Shown here piece after piece: positions 35,705 through 46,800 of a DNA stretch of 48,097 nucleotides. This DNA comes from Victivallaceae bacterium (GTDB taxonomy: Bacteria > Verrucomicrobiota > Lentisphaeria > Victivallales > Victivallaceae), in NCBI GenBank assembly GCA_021647315.1, contig JAKIUY010000022.1:1-48097 (forward strand), in the 5' to 3' direction. The notes under the pieces are model-generated. The model ran no database searches. It was not told the DNA's origin and saw only the letters and a list, made by a program, of their open reading frames with translations. A program made the translations under genes and the position numbers. The stretch's first letter is position 1; each line of letters begins with the position of its first letter.

Positions 35705-35743
35705 TACTAATATTAGTATACTATCATTAACTGAAAAAATCAA
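35705..35743 (-). promoter_or_regulatory. marR promoter with overlapping palindromic operator
   Basis: On the minus strand, TTGATT (35738-35743), a 17-bp spacer and TATACT (35715-35720) form a good sigma-70-type promoter. The perfect 14-bp palindrome TACTAATATTAGTA (35705-35718) overlaps the -10 box, the expected place for a MarR-type operator. The start codon is about 32 bp downstream. Confidence 0.6.
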
Positions 35744-36156
35744 GAGTAATTAAAAAAAATAAAGGAATTTCTCTTTCAACTGGCGGAGAAAGTACAGCTA
35801 TTCTTCAAGAACTGAATGAGTCAGGTTTTGAATTGTACCTTTGCATCTGACTCTATTATTATGCATAGAATTACGGCTATACTTTGAACGGGAAGAAACT
35901 TTACTTTTTTTTGCACCCTGATAAAGCTAAACTGTTTTTTGTGCGTCTAATATTGTAAAGAACCGATTGCAGAGTATTGTAATTCAAATCATATCATTAG
36001 CTGTATGGGTATTTTGCAAAAACGAAGCATAAAGATGCAATTAGCTTATTTTAATATACTACGCCTCTCTTTATTAAAATAAGAGTTATTTAAACAGATT
36101 GAATTAGTTATTTTGAAGTCATAATATTATTTTTACAGGATTTTTAAAGGGACGGA

Positions 36157-36212
36157 CCCCGCAAGATAATACCCCGCAAGATAATCCCCGCAAGATAACC
36201 CCGCAAGATAAA
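36157..36212. repeat. Four tandem copies of a 13-15 nt unit
   Basis: CCCCGCAAGATAA repeated four times with spacers of 2, 1 and 0 bases, preceded by AAAGGGACGGA. The shrinking spacing suggests decay or slippage. The GGGACGGACCCC-like start resembles ends of dispersed REP-type elements (inference). Confidence 0.7.
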
Positions 36213-36280
36213 TTCCCTTTTTTATATCAATAGATTAGTAATATATATTTCGCTTTTATTGGCGTTTAGATTAAACAAAA

Positions 36281-38784
36281 CTACGACATTCGTAATCGTA
36301 TCGCGTTCTTTAGGTGTTCATAATTGACGATATAATAATCTCCTTGAGCCTTGGTTATCGTTTTCTTACCATTCAATATTACAGTGCCCGGATGGTCAAA
36401 AGCTATTTCTCCAGCGGTTCCGCTATGGCCATGAAGCAGCAAATCTCCTGTCTGTTTATCTTTGTGAAGCTCGCTTGTGGAATAAACTATTTTCGTTCCA
36501 TTATGCTCTTCTCCAAGAACTAGACAACGGGCTTCATGCAATCCCAAATCAAGTATTAATTCGAGTTTATTAACTCCTGGATAAGGATTATTGACAATAA
36601 GATCAGATACACCAGTTGAACCAAGATTTATAACTGTTAAAACAGAACTCTTTTGCCCTTTGCGCAATGTAGTATGGAGATAATTACCTTGACATTTTAC
36701 TGTTGGTTTCAGCGCTGTCAATCCAGTAATTACATATTCCCAAAAATTTTGACTTGCTAAAGTTGTAAATGTTGATTCAATGCCAACTACAGCAACATTT
36801 TTTTGTTTTAAGAAAGCACCGATAGTTTGTTTATTGTAGCTTGCAATCTGAATGCCATCTTCAGGGAAATCATGAATAAATATCCAGTTATTTACACCAA
36901 CTTTTTTATTGTCAGCATAGTTTACTACACGACAGCCATAATCCATCAAAGCTCCACCTGCAGGGCGTACCACATCATTCAATTTTATATTTAAATAATC
37001 AAGTAAGCGTTCATCACGCTTGCCATATTCATTAAAAATCGGAACTGTTGGCGCAAAAATGCATTTGCCACCATTATTTAGATGTTCCAAGAGATAATCG
37101 ATAGCTTTTGTTTCCAGCGAGCCAGTGCTTGCAACAATAATACAGCCATTTCCAGCTTTCTTATTTGGGTTTGTCAACTCAAGGAGTTCATAACCGTAAT
37201 TCATTCTTGAAAGCAGTAGCATTGTATCTTTGACTTTTTCCACATTCCAGCTTCTGGTTTGACTGTCTGTTTGGATACGCCTTCATATCCATCAACCCAG
37301 TCATGCCCGATGGCTCCATCGGATTTGTCAAGAACCGGCTCTGTATCGAAACTTTCTCCGCCAACAGTTGCCAGCATAGTTTCTTTTGTATTTTCTTCTT
37401 CCATCAACGTTGGTGCACCAAAAAAATCAATTAGGCGATATGCGGGAGAATAAGCTATTGAAAGCTCACAGACTGGCTCAGAGTCAGTTAATAATTCTTC
37501 CCAGGAATCAATAAAGCTGTTATAAATTTTCAGGTAATAGTACGCAGGAGCAATTGAACCATCAATATCAATACAGGATGGGGACCAATATTCCGGTCCT
37601 TCAATAGTATCATCATAACTTACTTCGTTTGCAACATAAGGGTAAATTACAGTTCCTTGTAATCCATGAGCAATTCCAAGACGCAGTAACGTCTCCCAGT
37701 TTATTTCAGAACGACCAAGGCGCGGTACATACCAGCCGGCATTGGCTTCCAGAGAATAAGCAGGTCCATCCCAAGGACTTGACCGAACAGCTTTTATTCC
37801 AAGAATAGTATTTTGAATACCTTCCAAATCCATAATCCGGTCAGCATAGGTATGACATGAAGTTACCCCGTTTATACCGTATTCCTGCATGACTGAGCCA
37901 ACCCCCGCATGATCCCCGTGTCCATAAAAACCGGCAACTGGTTCATTGAAAATAATCGGTTCTTTCACTCCAAGATCAATTGCCCATTTTGCTAAAGTCG
38001 CACCGTAATCGGCAAAGAACCAGCGTTTGAAATTCATCCAGTCCCAGCAACATGCTTTACCTGATCTGTCTTTCGATATATTTCTCGGCACTTCAATATC
38101 AGTAAAGCATTTATAATTACTATAATAGTTTTTATTTAAAGCCTCAATTGCTTCATATTTTTTTTGAAGCCATTTAGGCCAGAAATGATTGATTATTTTC
38201 TGGTCATATAGAGAATTACCAAAGCCATAACTCCACGCCGCGGATAATTCATTATCGGGTTGAAACATGATTATCGGACCGCCGTTTGCCGCACCATATT
38301 CCACAATCAAGGGCACAATTTGCGCATACCAGTTTTTTACAAAATCCCGATAAACAGTTTCTCCTTCGGCAGGACAAGGACGTCCCGGTGATGTTTCTCC
38401 GTCAAATTTGCGACTCATGGTTTCAGGATGGTCTCGAAACAACCATTCAGGAAAACCGCCAAGACGCAATTCACTATTCACAAATGGTCCCGGACGCGCA
38501 ATCATTTTTAATTCCAATTCCACGCAAAGATCAAGAAACAGCTTTAGATTACGTTCAGGACAAGTTCTACCATCTAAATCAACATTTCCCTCTTCTGGTT
38601 CATGCCAACACCAGGGCATATAACTTGAAGTGGTATTAATCCCGCCTGCTTTTGCTTTTGTCAATGACTCTTTCCAAGTCTCAACCGGCATACGGAAATA
38701 GTGGATTTCGGCTCCTCGCAAAAAAAATGCTTTGCCGTCAACAATTAACTGATTATCGTTAATTGATACTGCTGTATTATTCAT
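36281..38784 (-). pseudogene. GH35-like beta-galactosidase, split by a one-base frameshift
   Basis: The first part (38784 to about 37235) is a clan GH-A enzyme: QLIVDGKAFFLRGAEIHYFR, WCWHEPEEG, MIARPGPFVNSE, the acid/base segment FQPDNELSAAW (Glu179) and the nucleophile segment IIFNEPVAG (Glu281). It then reads GMWKKSKIQCYC and stops at 37201-37203. The other frame continues smoothly as GMWKKVKDTMLLL, then SRMNYGYELLELTNPNKK and about 300 more residues to 36281. The break is at a run of five T (A on the coding strand) at 37235-37239; one more base would restore an enzyme of about 834 aa. Both catalytic Glu are upstream of the break. Real mutation, sequencing slip and programmed shifting are all possible. 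No signal peptide. Confidence 0.75.
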
Positions 38785-38838
38785 ATTCTACTCTCATTAT
38801 ATTATTTAATTGTTAAGGTAAATGGATATTTAGTTTTT

Positions 38839-40707
38839 TTAAAAGCTATATTCGACGGAATGTATTTCTTCTGCCACTTTACGATTTTTGAATGCTTTAA
38901 GAGTATCTTTTTCGCCTATAAAACACCATTTGCAATCATTATCTAATACATATTCTGGATCCGTAACTCTGCCTGTTGCTGATATTAGCACAGATGGAAC
39001 ATAAGATCCTGTATTGGTAAATATTTCTACAAATGTTAATCCTTGCCCGCCATAACCACATGCCTCCATCCTAAATACCTCCGGCACAACAGAACTAGGA
39101 ATTAGAAATGTTTTTGTAAACAAAACATCTTCGCTATTAAGACCTTTATAGCAACCTATAGATATATCATGCCAAGAACCAGAGTACTTTAATGATATTT
39201 TGCAGTGCTCTGCGGAAAAACCATCAGGTAAACAAAAGCGAACCCGCATTATGCCATTGTTTTTTGCCTGTTCCGGCAGAGATTTTATAAGTTCAAGATA
39301 TTTTTCATGAAGTTTTGCGATATGACACGGTTTGATTCCAGGACGGTAGTCGTTCCATTTTTGCACGCGAGTTTTACCAAAAGTTTTTACATCTTGATAA
39401 ATCTTATTGATTTCCAACTCAGCTTTTTCGGTATTTCCCATTGGGTCAAATAAATCCTGAGTAAATTTATGCAGGCGATACTTAAAGATATTGTAATAAC
39501 AAGCATCAATAATATCTTGAATAATTATTTTTCCTAATTTATTTTTTACCGTTTTTAAAATATTTTCAAGATTTAATCTCAATAAATTTAATGCTTCAAA
39601 GCCTCCATAATCGAATCCGTGATATTTTGTCGTCAAAAGTGCCGACAAGGAAACCGGAATTTCATTGTCTAAAGTTCTTTCTGTATTAAATCGTAATATC
39701 GCAATTATTTTTTCATCACGGAGTCTGAAAAGATTTTCCATCGCATCCGTAAATAGTTCATCCTCAGGCTTGCCTGTTTCATCACTCCATAAGCGTCCAG
39801 CATAGGCTATTGTTGGCATTGATTTATATAGAAAACAGGTTTCTTTTTCCCAAGTTGTTATTAGTGCACCAAGTGGTTTGAAATTTTCAGAATACTCAGT
39901 AAAAGTACGTACATTTGCAGAAGAATAATCTGATGGAGCTATGATATATTCAAATCCAAGACGATCATATTCTGCTAAAATATGTTCCGTTTTGAGATTG
40001 GTAAAATGCCCTCTATAATGTTGAACATCATTATAGTACTGCCAGTTAACCATTATCACATCCCTTGGAACTTTCTCCAGAATATCACGATAATATTCAA
40101 ACATATCATCCCACATCATGACGCGTTTACCAAAACTCGTGAGAATTTTATGACAATGCAGTAAATGATTGAGAAATAAGCTTTGTTCGCCCATAAAATC
40201 AACTGCCTGTTCTTTGCATTTTTCGCAGTATCCAATATCCCATACTTCATCCAGACCAATATGGATATATTCTGACGGGAAAATAGCACAAATTTCTTTT
40301 AAGTATTTTTCAAAAAATTCACATGTCGCTTTCTGTGAGGGACAAAATACATGTTTATGGTTAGCCCAGAAGCGTCCATTCCGTCCATCACGCAACTCCG
40401 CAAGTTCCGCCAATTCCTCGTGTTTTAAAAATAATTCCCCATGCCCAAGAAGTGAAATGCCAGGAACTACATCTATTCCTTTTGATGATGCATATTCAAT
40501 AATTTCGCACATTTGTTCAAGAGTATAACACTCATTATCTGTTGGATATGGAAATGATTCAGTTCGCACCCGTCCCTCAAGATACAAGAATAGAACATTA
40601 TAGCCATTAGCCGCTATAATGTCGGTAAATTGTTTAATAAATTCCAAAGTTTCAACCTGACGTGCCAGATCTAGTTGTACTCCTCGAAAACGGAAAGATG
40701 ATTTCAT
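38839..40707 (-). CDS. GH20-like beta-N-acetylhexosaminidase, cytoplasmic
   Basis: A 622-aa protein that starts directly with the GH20 barrel (FRFRGVQLDLARQVETLEFI) without the usual N-terminal alpha/beta domain or a signal peptide. The catalytic motif is intact: HIGLDEVWDIGYC (His149, Asp153, Glu154). The following CEKCKEQ Cys pair resembles a small metal site seen in some of these proteins. The C-terminal 250 residues contain helices and a beta module (about 500-590). AAAGGA precedes the start. It probably trims imported beta-HexNAc oligomers, alongside the GH35 enzyme 54 bp downstream. Confidence 0.82.
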   Translation of the reverse strand: MKSSFRFRGVQLDLARQVETLEFIKQFTDIIAANGYNVLFLYLEGRVRTESFPYPTDNECYTLEQMCEIIEYASSKGIDVVPGISLLGHGELFLKHEELAELAELRDGRNGRFWANHKHVFCPSQKATCEFFEKYLKEICAIFPSEYIHIGLDEVWDIGYCEKCKEQAVDFMGEQSLFLNHLLHCHKILTSFGKRVMMWDDMFEYYRDILEKVPRDVIMVNWQYYNDVQHYRGHFTNLKTEHILAEYDRLGFEYIIAPSDYSSANVRTFTEYSENFKPLGALITTWEKETCFLYKSMPTIAYAGRLWSDETGKPEDELFTDAMENLFRLRDEKIIAILRFNTERTLDNEIPVSLSALLTTKYHGFDYGGFEALNLLRLNLENILKTVKNKLGKIIIQDIIDACYYNIFKYRLHKFTQDLFDPMGNTEKAELEINKIYQDVKTFGKTRVQKWNDYRPGIKPCHIAKLHEKYLELIKSLPEQAKNNGIMRVRFCLPDGFSAEHCKISLKYSGSWHDISIGCYKGLNSEDVLFTKTFLIPSSVVPEVFRMEACGYGGQGLTFVEIFTNTGSYVPSVLISATGRVTDPEYVLDNDCKWCFIGEKDTLKAFKNRKVAEEIHSVEYSF

Positions 40708-40828
40708 TTTTAAATCCTTTGATAAATATTTTTAATGTGCAAATTATCACATTTTTTCAACCATGATGCCAAATAAATAAAAATAGTGTTATATAAAAAA
40801 GCCTTTAAATTTATCAACTTTAAACAGC

Positions 40829-41851
40829 TTATCTGGAGATTTTATAGTCTTGCGAAGCTCGGAGCATTGCAATGAGATTTTTCTTTGGAGTCATCTTTGG
40901 CACTCCGCATCCCGGAGAAAGAATCAGCCCAGTTGTATGCGGCACACGCCTGAGTAAATTTATTGATGCATCGTATACTTCTTGCTCCCCTGCCTGAAGC
41001 AGAAAGCTGGTGTCAATATTCCCTTTTATTGCAATCCTGCCCCCAAGAAGTTCGCGCGCTGTTTTCATATCCACCATGGCATCCAATTCAAAACCTTCCA
41101 TGGGAAGTTGCTTCAGATAAGGAAGCAGATGTTTGGTATTTCCACAAATATGGACCCACAAATCGCATTCAGTACCGGAAAGTCGCTCCAAAGCATCGTT
41201 CAGGTAGGGGAGCGCAAAATTCTGAAAGAGATCATCTCCAAGCAGGCTGGCAGTTGCATCTCCCATCTGAATCGCATGAACTCCAATATCAATCATTGCC
41301 TTTCCATATTCAACTACAACATCGGTACAGAACCGTAAGAAATCATCCACATCTTTGCGGTTTTCATCATAGAGATCAAAAATAAAATTCTCTGCTCCTC
41401 TAAGTACAGATGCAAGGCTAAATGGACCGGTATCTATATTCGCTTGAATGTAATATTTACCATCCGTTTTTTCAACAACCCGCTTTGCAGCTTCTAATAC
41501 TGTTTTCATTCCGGGGGCGTTCCATGGATCCGGCACTTTCAAAGATCGGAAGTCTTTCATCCGGGACAGAAGCACCTCTTTTGAAAATGATTCGTCATCT
41601 TTGGGGAACTCAAGTTTTCCACCAAGTGCCTCGTGATAAACCCAGTTGTCCCTAGATACATAAATACCATCGAATCCTAATATATCTCTTGCCTGAATCA
41701 GAGTATCCGCAAGTACCTCTGAATTTGTGAAAAAATCATATTGTCTTACGCCTGCGATTCTACATGCAGGAGCAAGAAGTATCGGGAAAACCGGTATTCT
41801 ATCTACGGTTTTACCGCGGACAGATCGGCGTGTACGGGTTAGTGAATTCAT
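40829..41851 (-). CDS. MtaA/UroD-family corrinoid methyltransferase-like protein
   Basis: A 340-aa protein of the uroporphyrinogen decarboxylase fold. It is more like methylcobamide:thiol methyltransferases than HemE, since it has the zinc-binding pattern H-x-C ... C: LWVHICGNT (His234, Cys236) and ILSPGCGVP (Cys315). Other landmarks are DRIPVFPILL and IQMGDATASLLGDD. Such proteins move methyl groups from corrinoids or demethylate small methylated compounds. No cobalamin-binding partner gene is adjacent. Placed between a GH20 and a six-hairpin protein, it may handle methyl groups from methylated sugars (inference). Confidence 0.78.
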   Translation of the reverse strand: MNSLTRTRRSVRGKTVDRIPVFPILLAPACRIAGVRQYDFFTNSEVLADTLIQARDILGFDGIYVSRDNWVYHEALGGKLEFPKDDESFSKEVLLSRMKDFRSLKVPDPWNAPGMKTVLEAAKRVVEKTDGKYYIQANIDTGPFSLASVLRGAENFIFDLYDENRKDVDDFLRFCTDVVVEYGKAMIDIGVHAIQMGDATASLLGDDLFQNFALPYLNDALERLSGTECDLWVHICGNTKHLLPYLKQLPMEGFELDAMVDMKTARELLGGRIAIKGNIDTSFLLQAGEQEVYDASINLLRRVPHTTGLILSPGCGVPKMTPKKNLIAMLRASQDYKISR

Positions 41852-41884
41852 TGTTGTCTTGTCAATCCTGATAATAGTTTAATT

Positions 41885-43801
41885 TTATAAAATGATTTTC
41901 TTTTTCATCATGTACATTAAACATCCAAGCGATATGATAGAGTTGCACCATCCAGTCAGCATACAATACGGTCCCCAACCAATGTCTCCATTAAATGCAA
42001 AGGGATCACCAGTGCGAAGATTAAATGCTCTAGTCCAGCCACCTTCAATATTGCCTATTTTGCATAAGTTCTGAATTGAGACCTGAAAATCTAGAAGCTT
42101 GACACAAATATCCGCATTAAATCCAGCTTCTTGCGGATCAAGCATCTGCAGAGCTACTCCCAGATAATTATTAGTATAAAGATTATCAGCTATTTCGTCA
42201 TCATCGGAATACATTATACCTGTCTCAAAAGTACGCCCAGAGAGATCCCCGTGAACTCCAGAAACAAATGCTCCAGACTCATGTCGGAGTGGCAGAAGAT
42301 ATTTTATTGCCTTCTGTACAGAAGGTAAAAATCTTCCTCTAAGTGGCGTTTGCATTAAGGCTGAAAGCCCCAGCAGGTATCTTCCGATAGTAAATTTATA
42401 CACAAATTCATCTTCAAATTTATCAGGAAAACCAGCATCCATTGCTTCCTGAACTTTTGCGGCAAAATCTAGATATTTCTTGTTATTCGTGACCAAGTAT
42501 GCTTTTACAAAAGAACTTACAACGCTTGAATGATGATGAGGAGTGCCGTGTTTTCTTCCTTGTAAAACTTTTACTTCTTCACTGGCGGTATGAAGTCCAC
42601 CTCTTTTCATGTTTCCGCCAGTGATACAGTCAGGTAAAACACCATTCTCATTCTGCAGTTTCATCAAGGTTGTCAAGGTAATTTCAGCTCTCTCAAGATA
42701 TTCCTTCTGCCCTTTTAATTCATAAAAATGCAAGAGTCCTAAAGCAGCTCTTGCTGCAGTATCAATATATGCACTTGAAACATCACGGAATTGTTTGTAA
42801 AAATGCCACATCCCATAGTCATTAGCATTTTTATCTGTTATCTGAAGACCGCTGTTTAGAGTAAAATCAACAAGATTCTCAGCAATTTTTTTTAACTCTG
42901 GTTTGTTGAAAAAATCTCCAGCGTGATGGAACATCAAAGCTGTTTCCATTTGACATTCTGGTCTAAGCCCGTCCATAATATGACCGTATGTGTCATAGCC
43001 TTCATACACTCCTTTTGAGCCATCAGCTTGAGGCAAAACATTAGCAAACCACTCAAGATTTTTTAAAACTGCTTCCTGATAAGCTGTTTGTCTATCTGCT
43101 AATTTCGGTATCATCCAGAGTTTTTCAGGCGACTCTGCCTTTTCGCTGGTTTCGTCAGTTAAATAAAGAATTATTCTGTCAATCAAAGCATTCCATCTCT
43201 GATAAGGCAAAAACCCTTTTTTGATACTATTCCTTATGTCAATATTAGCACATATTTGGTGGCGTTTATCTCTGAATTTATACAATACATGAAAATGCTT
43301 TGAATCCTGCGCAGCTTCTTCTCCTTCCGCATCACTAGTATTGTAAAGACAACTTACATTACCAACTGTCAGTATGGGTAGATGGTTGCTTCTGCCAATT
43401 GCAATAGTCGCGCTTGTACAATCAAGGATATCACCTTTACAGAAAACATCAAACTGTCCTGGTGTATTCGTTATAAAGGCTCTTTCACGCCATGTTGTGC
43501 GTGGTTCGAGAAAACTCTGTGTCCCTATAGCGTCGCGTAATCTCCAGCCGTAAGTCTGTAGACATTCGGTGTATATTCCAACTCCTGACTGTGCAAGATC
43601 CAATATAGCACCGGCTTCTTCCAGTGATGGTTTATACCATGCGTTTTTTTCTTCACTGGCTGGGAAAAACATAGCCGCATCTACATTGTTTATTTTTTTG
43701 TTAACAAGATCATCCCAGCAATAATTTTGAATATCGAATTCCAAATGTTTAATTCTTGGAATAAACGCTTCGGCGTTACCAATAATAGCAATTTTTTTCA
43801 T
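41885..43801 (-). CDS. Six-hairpin (alpha/alpha barrel) glycosidase-like protein with N-terminal alpha/beta domain
   Basis: A 638-aa cytoplasmic protein. Residues 1-215 look like an alpha/beta domain (MKKIAIIGNAEAFIPRIKHL ... GVGIYTECLQTYGW) of the ThuA/glutamine-amidotransferase-like kind, though this is uncertain. From about residue 230 it has repeated helical hairpins typical of (alpha/alpha)6 barrels: ALMFHHAGDFFNKPELKK, AARAALGLLHFYELKG, SSFVKAYLVTNNKKYLDFA. GH88/GH105/GH127-type unsaturated uronyl or arabinofuranosyl hydrolases share this fold, but I could not place the catalytic acids. Being 16 bp downstream of the lyase gene, a role in processing unsaturated oligosaccharides is plausible. 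Confidence 0.6.
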   Translation of the reverse strand: MKKIAIIGNAEAFIPRIKHLEFDIQNYCWDDLVNKKINNVDAAMFFPASEEKNAWYKPSLEEAGAILDLAQSGVGIYTECLQTYGWRLRDAIGTQSFLEPRTTWRERAFITNTPGQFDVFCKGDILDCTSATIAIGRSNHLPILTVGNVSCLYNTSDAEGEEAAQDSKHFHVLYKFRDKRHQICANIDIRNSIKKGFLPYQRWNALIDRIILYLTDETSEKAESPEKLWMIPKLADRQTAYQEAVLKNLEWFANVLPQADGSKGVYEGYDTYGHIMDGLRPECQMETALMFHHAGDFFNKPELKKIAENLVDFTLNSGLQITDKNANDYGMWHFYKQFRDVSSAYIDTAARAALGLLHFYELKGQKEYLERAEITLTTLMKLQNENGVLPDCITGGNMKRGGLHTASEEVKVLQGRKHGTPHHHSSVVSSFVKAYLVTNNKKYLDFAAKVQEAMDAGFPDKFEDEFVYKFTIGRYLLGLSALMQTPLRGRFLPSVQKAIKYLLPLRHESGAFVSGVHGDLSGRTFETGIMYSDDDEIADNLYTNNYLGVALQMLDPQEAGFNADICVKLLDFQVSIQNLCKIGNIEGGWTRAFNLRTGDPFAFNGDIGWGPYCMLTGWCNSIISLGCLMYMMKKKIIL

Positions 43802-43817
43802 GAAATAATACTTTTTT

Positions 43818-46800
43818 TTATTTGTTTAAATTATATTTAGAATCGCTGAATTCTTCAGCTTTTATAAATGATTTTTCTGTTAACTTTCCATCAACATAAC
43901 GTACCCAGAAAACACGTCCTTTGAATTTGAAATTTTTGTATTCATGTTTTGAGTCTGTTTCATTGTAGAATAGATAATCAACAGCATTTTTATGGGTTAT
44001 TTTTAGACCGACAACATAATCCTTTTGTTTATTTTGCTTTATTTTTAACAACTCTATATTTTGTATTTGATTTCCCTTACCGGGAATTTCCATAACAGAT
44101 ATGAAAACAGTATTTTTTGCTTTTCTTCTTGCTATTAAAGCCGCACGCTTTTCATTTTTGTCTCCGGCACGAGCCAGACATTCAAGGAATTGTGTTTTCT
44201 CTCCGTCTCCAAACATGTTAAATATCAGTTTGTTCTGCGGTTTATCAGCAGGAAACGACCATGTCGTTTTGTAATTAATGCTTGTTTTCGTATCAATTAC
44301 ATCTATATACTGGTAGCCGTTTCCAGCACCGAGTTTACCTCTGATTTTTGCGTCTTTTTTATTCCACAAACTGTCAGCATGGAGCACATAATCATATTGA
44401 TGTTCGTTAGGGCTGCGGCAGATAAAAATATCTACAAGGTAATTATCTGGACATAAAAGCATTGCGCGCCGGAAGCTTATATCCTGATACGCACGATTAG
44501 TATACGCTCCTACAGCTTGAATAGATTTATCCGCATGGAAAAAATCCAGTATGCCAGTATTAGGATTTTTAAATGAATCATCAGCCCAATGAGAAATTTC
44601 ATCAGCAACAACAGTGTTCATTGAAACAGTAGCGCGCTGGTAGGCGTATGGACCCTGCCTGTAATTCATCTTGTAAACTGGCGTAGTTTTATTTGAATAC
44701 AGAATAAACGATAATTTATCTCCATGGTTATGGCCTCCGCCCCATACTCCATATGTAAAAGCCAATGCTGTGGAATCAGGATTGCTTTCATCTCTTCTCA
44801 AAACCGCATAGCCGGTAGATGGGAAGAGGGTGCTTCCGTTAAGAGCGATCCCATTGTTGGCGAATTTACCGGTGCCGATACGGAAAGGCTCGCCTTTATA
44901 ATATTTACCATCCCAGTATAGCAACCTCATAACGTCATCTAAACAGCCACTGCGATGTACTTTTCTATTATTAAACCATTTGTATCTATCATTCGGATAG
45001 TGTTTTTGAGCCAGATAATAGTACATTTCTCCATACCATTTCATATGGACAGCATCGCCAAATGCTGGCGCGCTCTGGTCGGAAAACATGAGGTAGAACA
45101 GAGAATCAAAAGCTCCTTGTAAAGTTTTTGGACCGTTGTTGCCGTCCACCGGGTAGAGCCAGTCGCGTAGATACAATCGTTTATCGGGAACCGGGGTATG
45201 CCATAAGTCAAGGTTATTATTATATGCAGCCTGGGCAAGTTTTACAAGTGGAGGAATCGCTGTGGTTATATGGTAGCTGACAGTTTTTTCCCACCATAGA
45301 CCATCATCGCTAAGGCATCGAGCAAGCATACTAAAAAAGCCGTACTTACCGTTAATGGCCCAGTTTATATACTTTGGCTCATTGATACAAAATCCTACCT
45401 GACCAACCGCATCTATCCGCATTGCCTGAAAATTATAATCCTGATGGAAAGGAGAGTCTTTCCCTCTGTAGTCAATCATTTGTTCATCCGCGGCGGGGCG
45501 TAGCAAATTATTTTCAATATGACTTTTATCTGCATCGCTTAAGATTTTGCAGTTATAAATCAAATCATAAGCTGGAACAAATTTACGTGAGATCCAGTTG
45601 CTGTCATTAAATTGATAAGATGCAAGTCTGGATTCATTGTTCTTAAGCGGCATTTTGCTATAATTATCAGCATAATAAATCAGATATTCTTTTGCTTTTT
45701 TAGCGTATTTTTCCTGTCCGTCAAGCACATAAGCCATTGCCAGCGGGAAAGGGTCTACTTTTTTGATATTGTTTTCAGTAAGATTTTTATCTGCGTAGCT
45801 TATTATTTCCGCTAAACATTTTTTTGCCCATCCATTGCTTTTGATTTTCTTTTTTGCTGCGTCAATTTCTTCCTGGGTAAAAAGTACTCTCGGATGTGGA
45901 CGAAGGCTGTTAAGGTCAGGGTTTACTTTTTTTGTCTTTGGAGGCTGCCAGTTTTTTTCGTCCAGAGCACCTAATATCTTTATGATTTTTTCTCCAGCGT
46001 ATTTTAGAGGAGCTGGTTTTGATGTTTTTACCCAAACAATTTTACCCTCTTCTCCTGCTGAGTTCACTACAGAAACTCCATATACAGTTTCTTCTCCGCC
46101 TTCTTTATCTATAATAAAATCTTTTGATGAACTAACTTCTTTGAAGAGTTTACTGGTATTGTCAAGCTTTTTATAAATTTTAAACTTTTGACAGTTTCCT
46201 GTTGGCTTGTTCCAGAAAATAGATACTCCTTTATCAAGTCTCTGACAAGCTGTTAATTCGTCAACGACACCGGGTTTGCCAGCCGCACCAGCTTGAACTT
46301 TTGTGATAATGCTGCCAGATTTTTTCTTTGTTTTAGTATTTAAAGAAACTATTTGATAATATTGTATTTTCCCCGCAACAGGGTTTTTATCCAAAAACTT
46401 AAATTTATATGTTGAGCCTATTCTTTTACGATTTGACATTTCTGGATTATCCGCACGGAATATTTCATATTTAAAAATATCTTTATAAATATCAGCAATT
46501 CCCCAGCTTAGGAATACAGTTCCATTCTGTTTCGCGTTGATACTTATATTTTGAGGAGTTGGAGGATTTGTGTTGCCTAGTGGAATTATTGTTAGATTAT
46601 CGTAACTATAATCAAACTTATTATAATGGAAAAACCCAAACTTCCCTACTGCTCTGATTCCATCCTTTTCATATATCATTTTTTCTTTTGAAGACTTATC
46701 ATTAGCAAATTTCTGAAACACTTTGATTGTTCCATTATTCGCAACCAGTCTCATTTTGCATTTTCTGCCGACAGGAAATTCTCTTGGCCGCAACCATATT

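Larger units (their letters stand above)
35674..36280. other. Intergenic region with possible ATPase remnant and tandem repeat
   Basis: Holds the marR promoter, the tandem repeat at 36157-36212, and on the + strand from about 35760 a short open stretch ISLSTGGESTAILQELNESG followed by stops. The latter resembles the segment before the C-terminal DUF234-like domain of AAA ATPases, but it is too short and broken for certainty. The rest is A/T-rich with no gene. Confidence 0.3.

Noticed and set aside
36157..36212. Tandem repeats considered as a CRISPR array
   Set aside because: Units are 13 nt with 0-2 nt spacers and no cas genes are present.
40829..41851. HemE (uroporphyrinogen decarboxylase proper)
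   Set aside because: The H-x-C ... C zinc pattern and the lack of other haem genes favour the methyltransferase branch.
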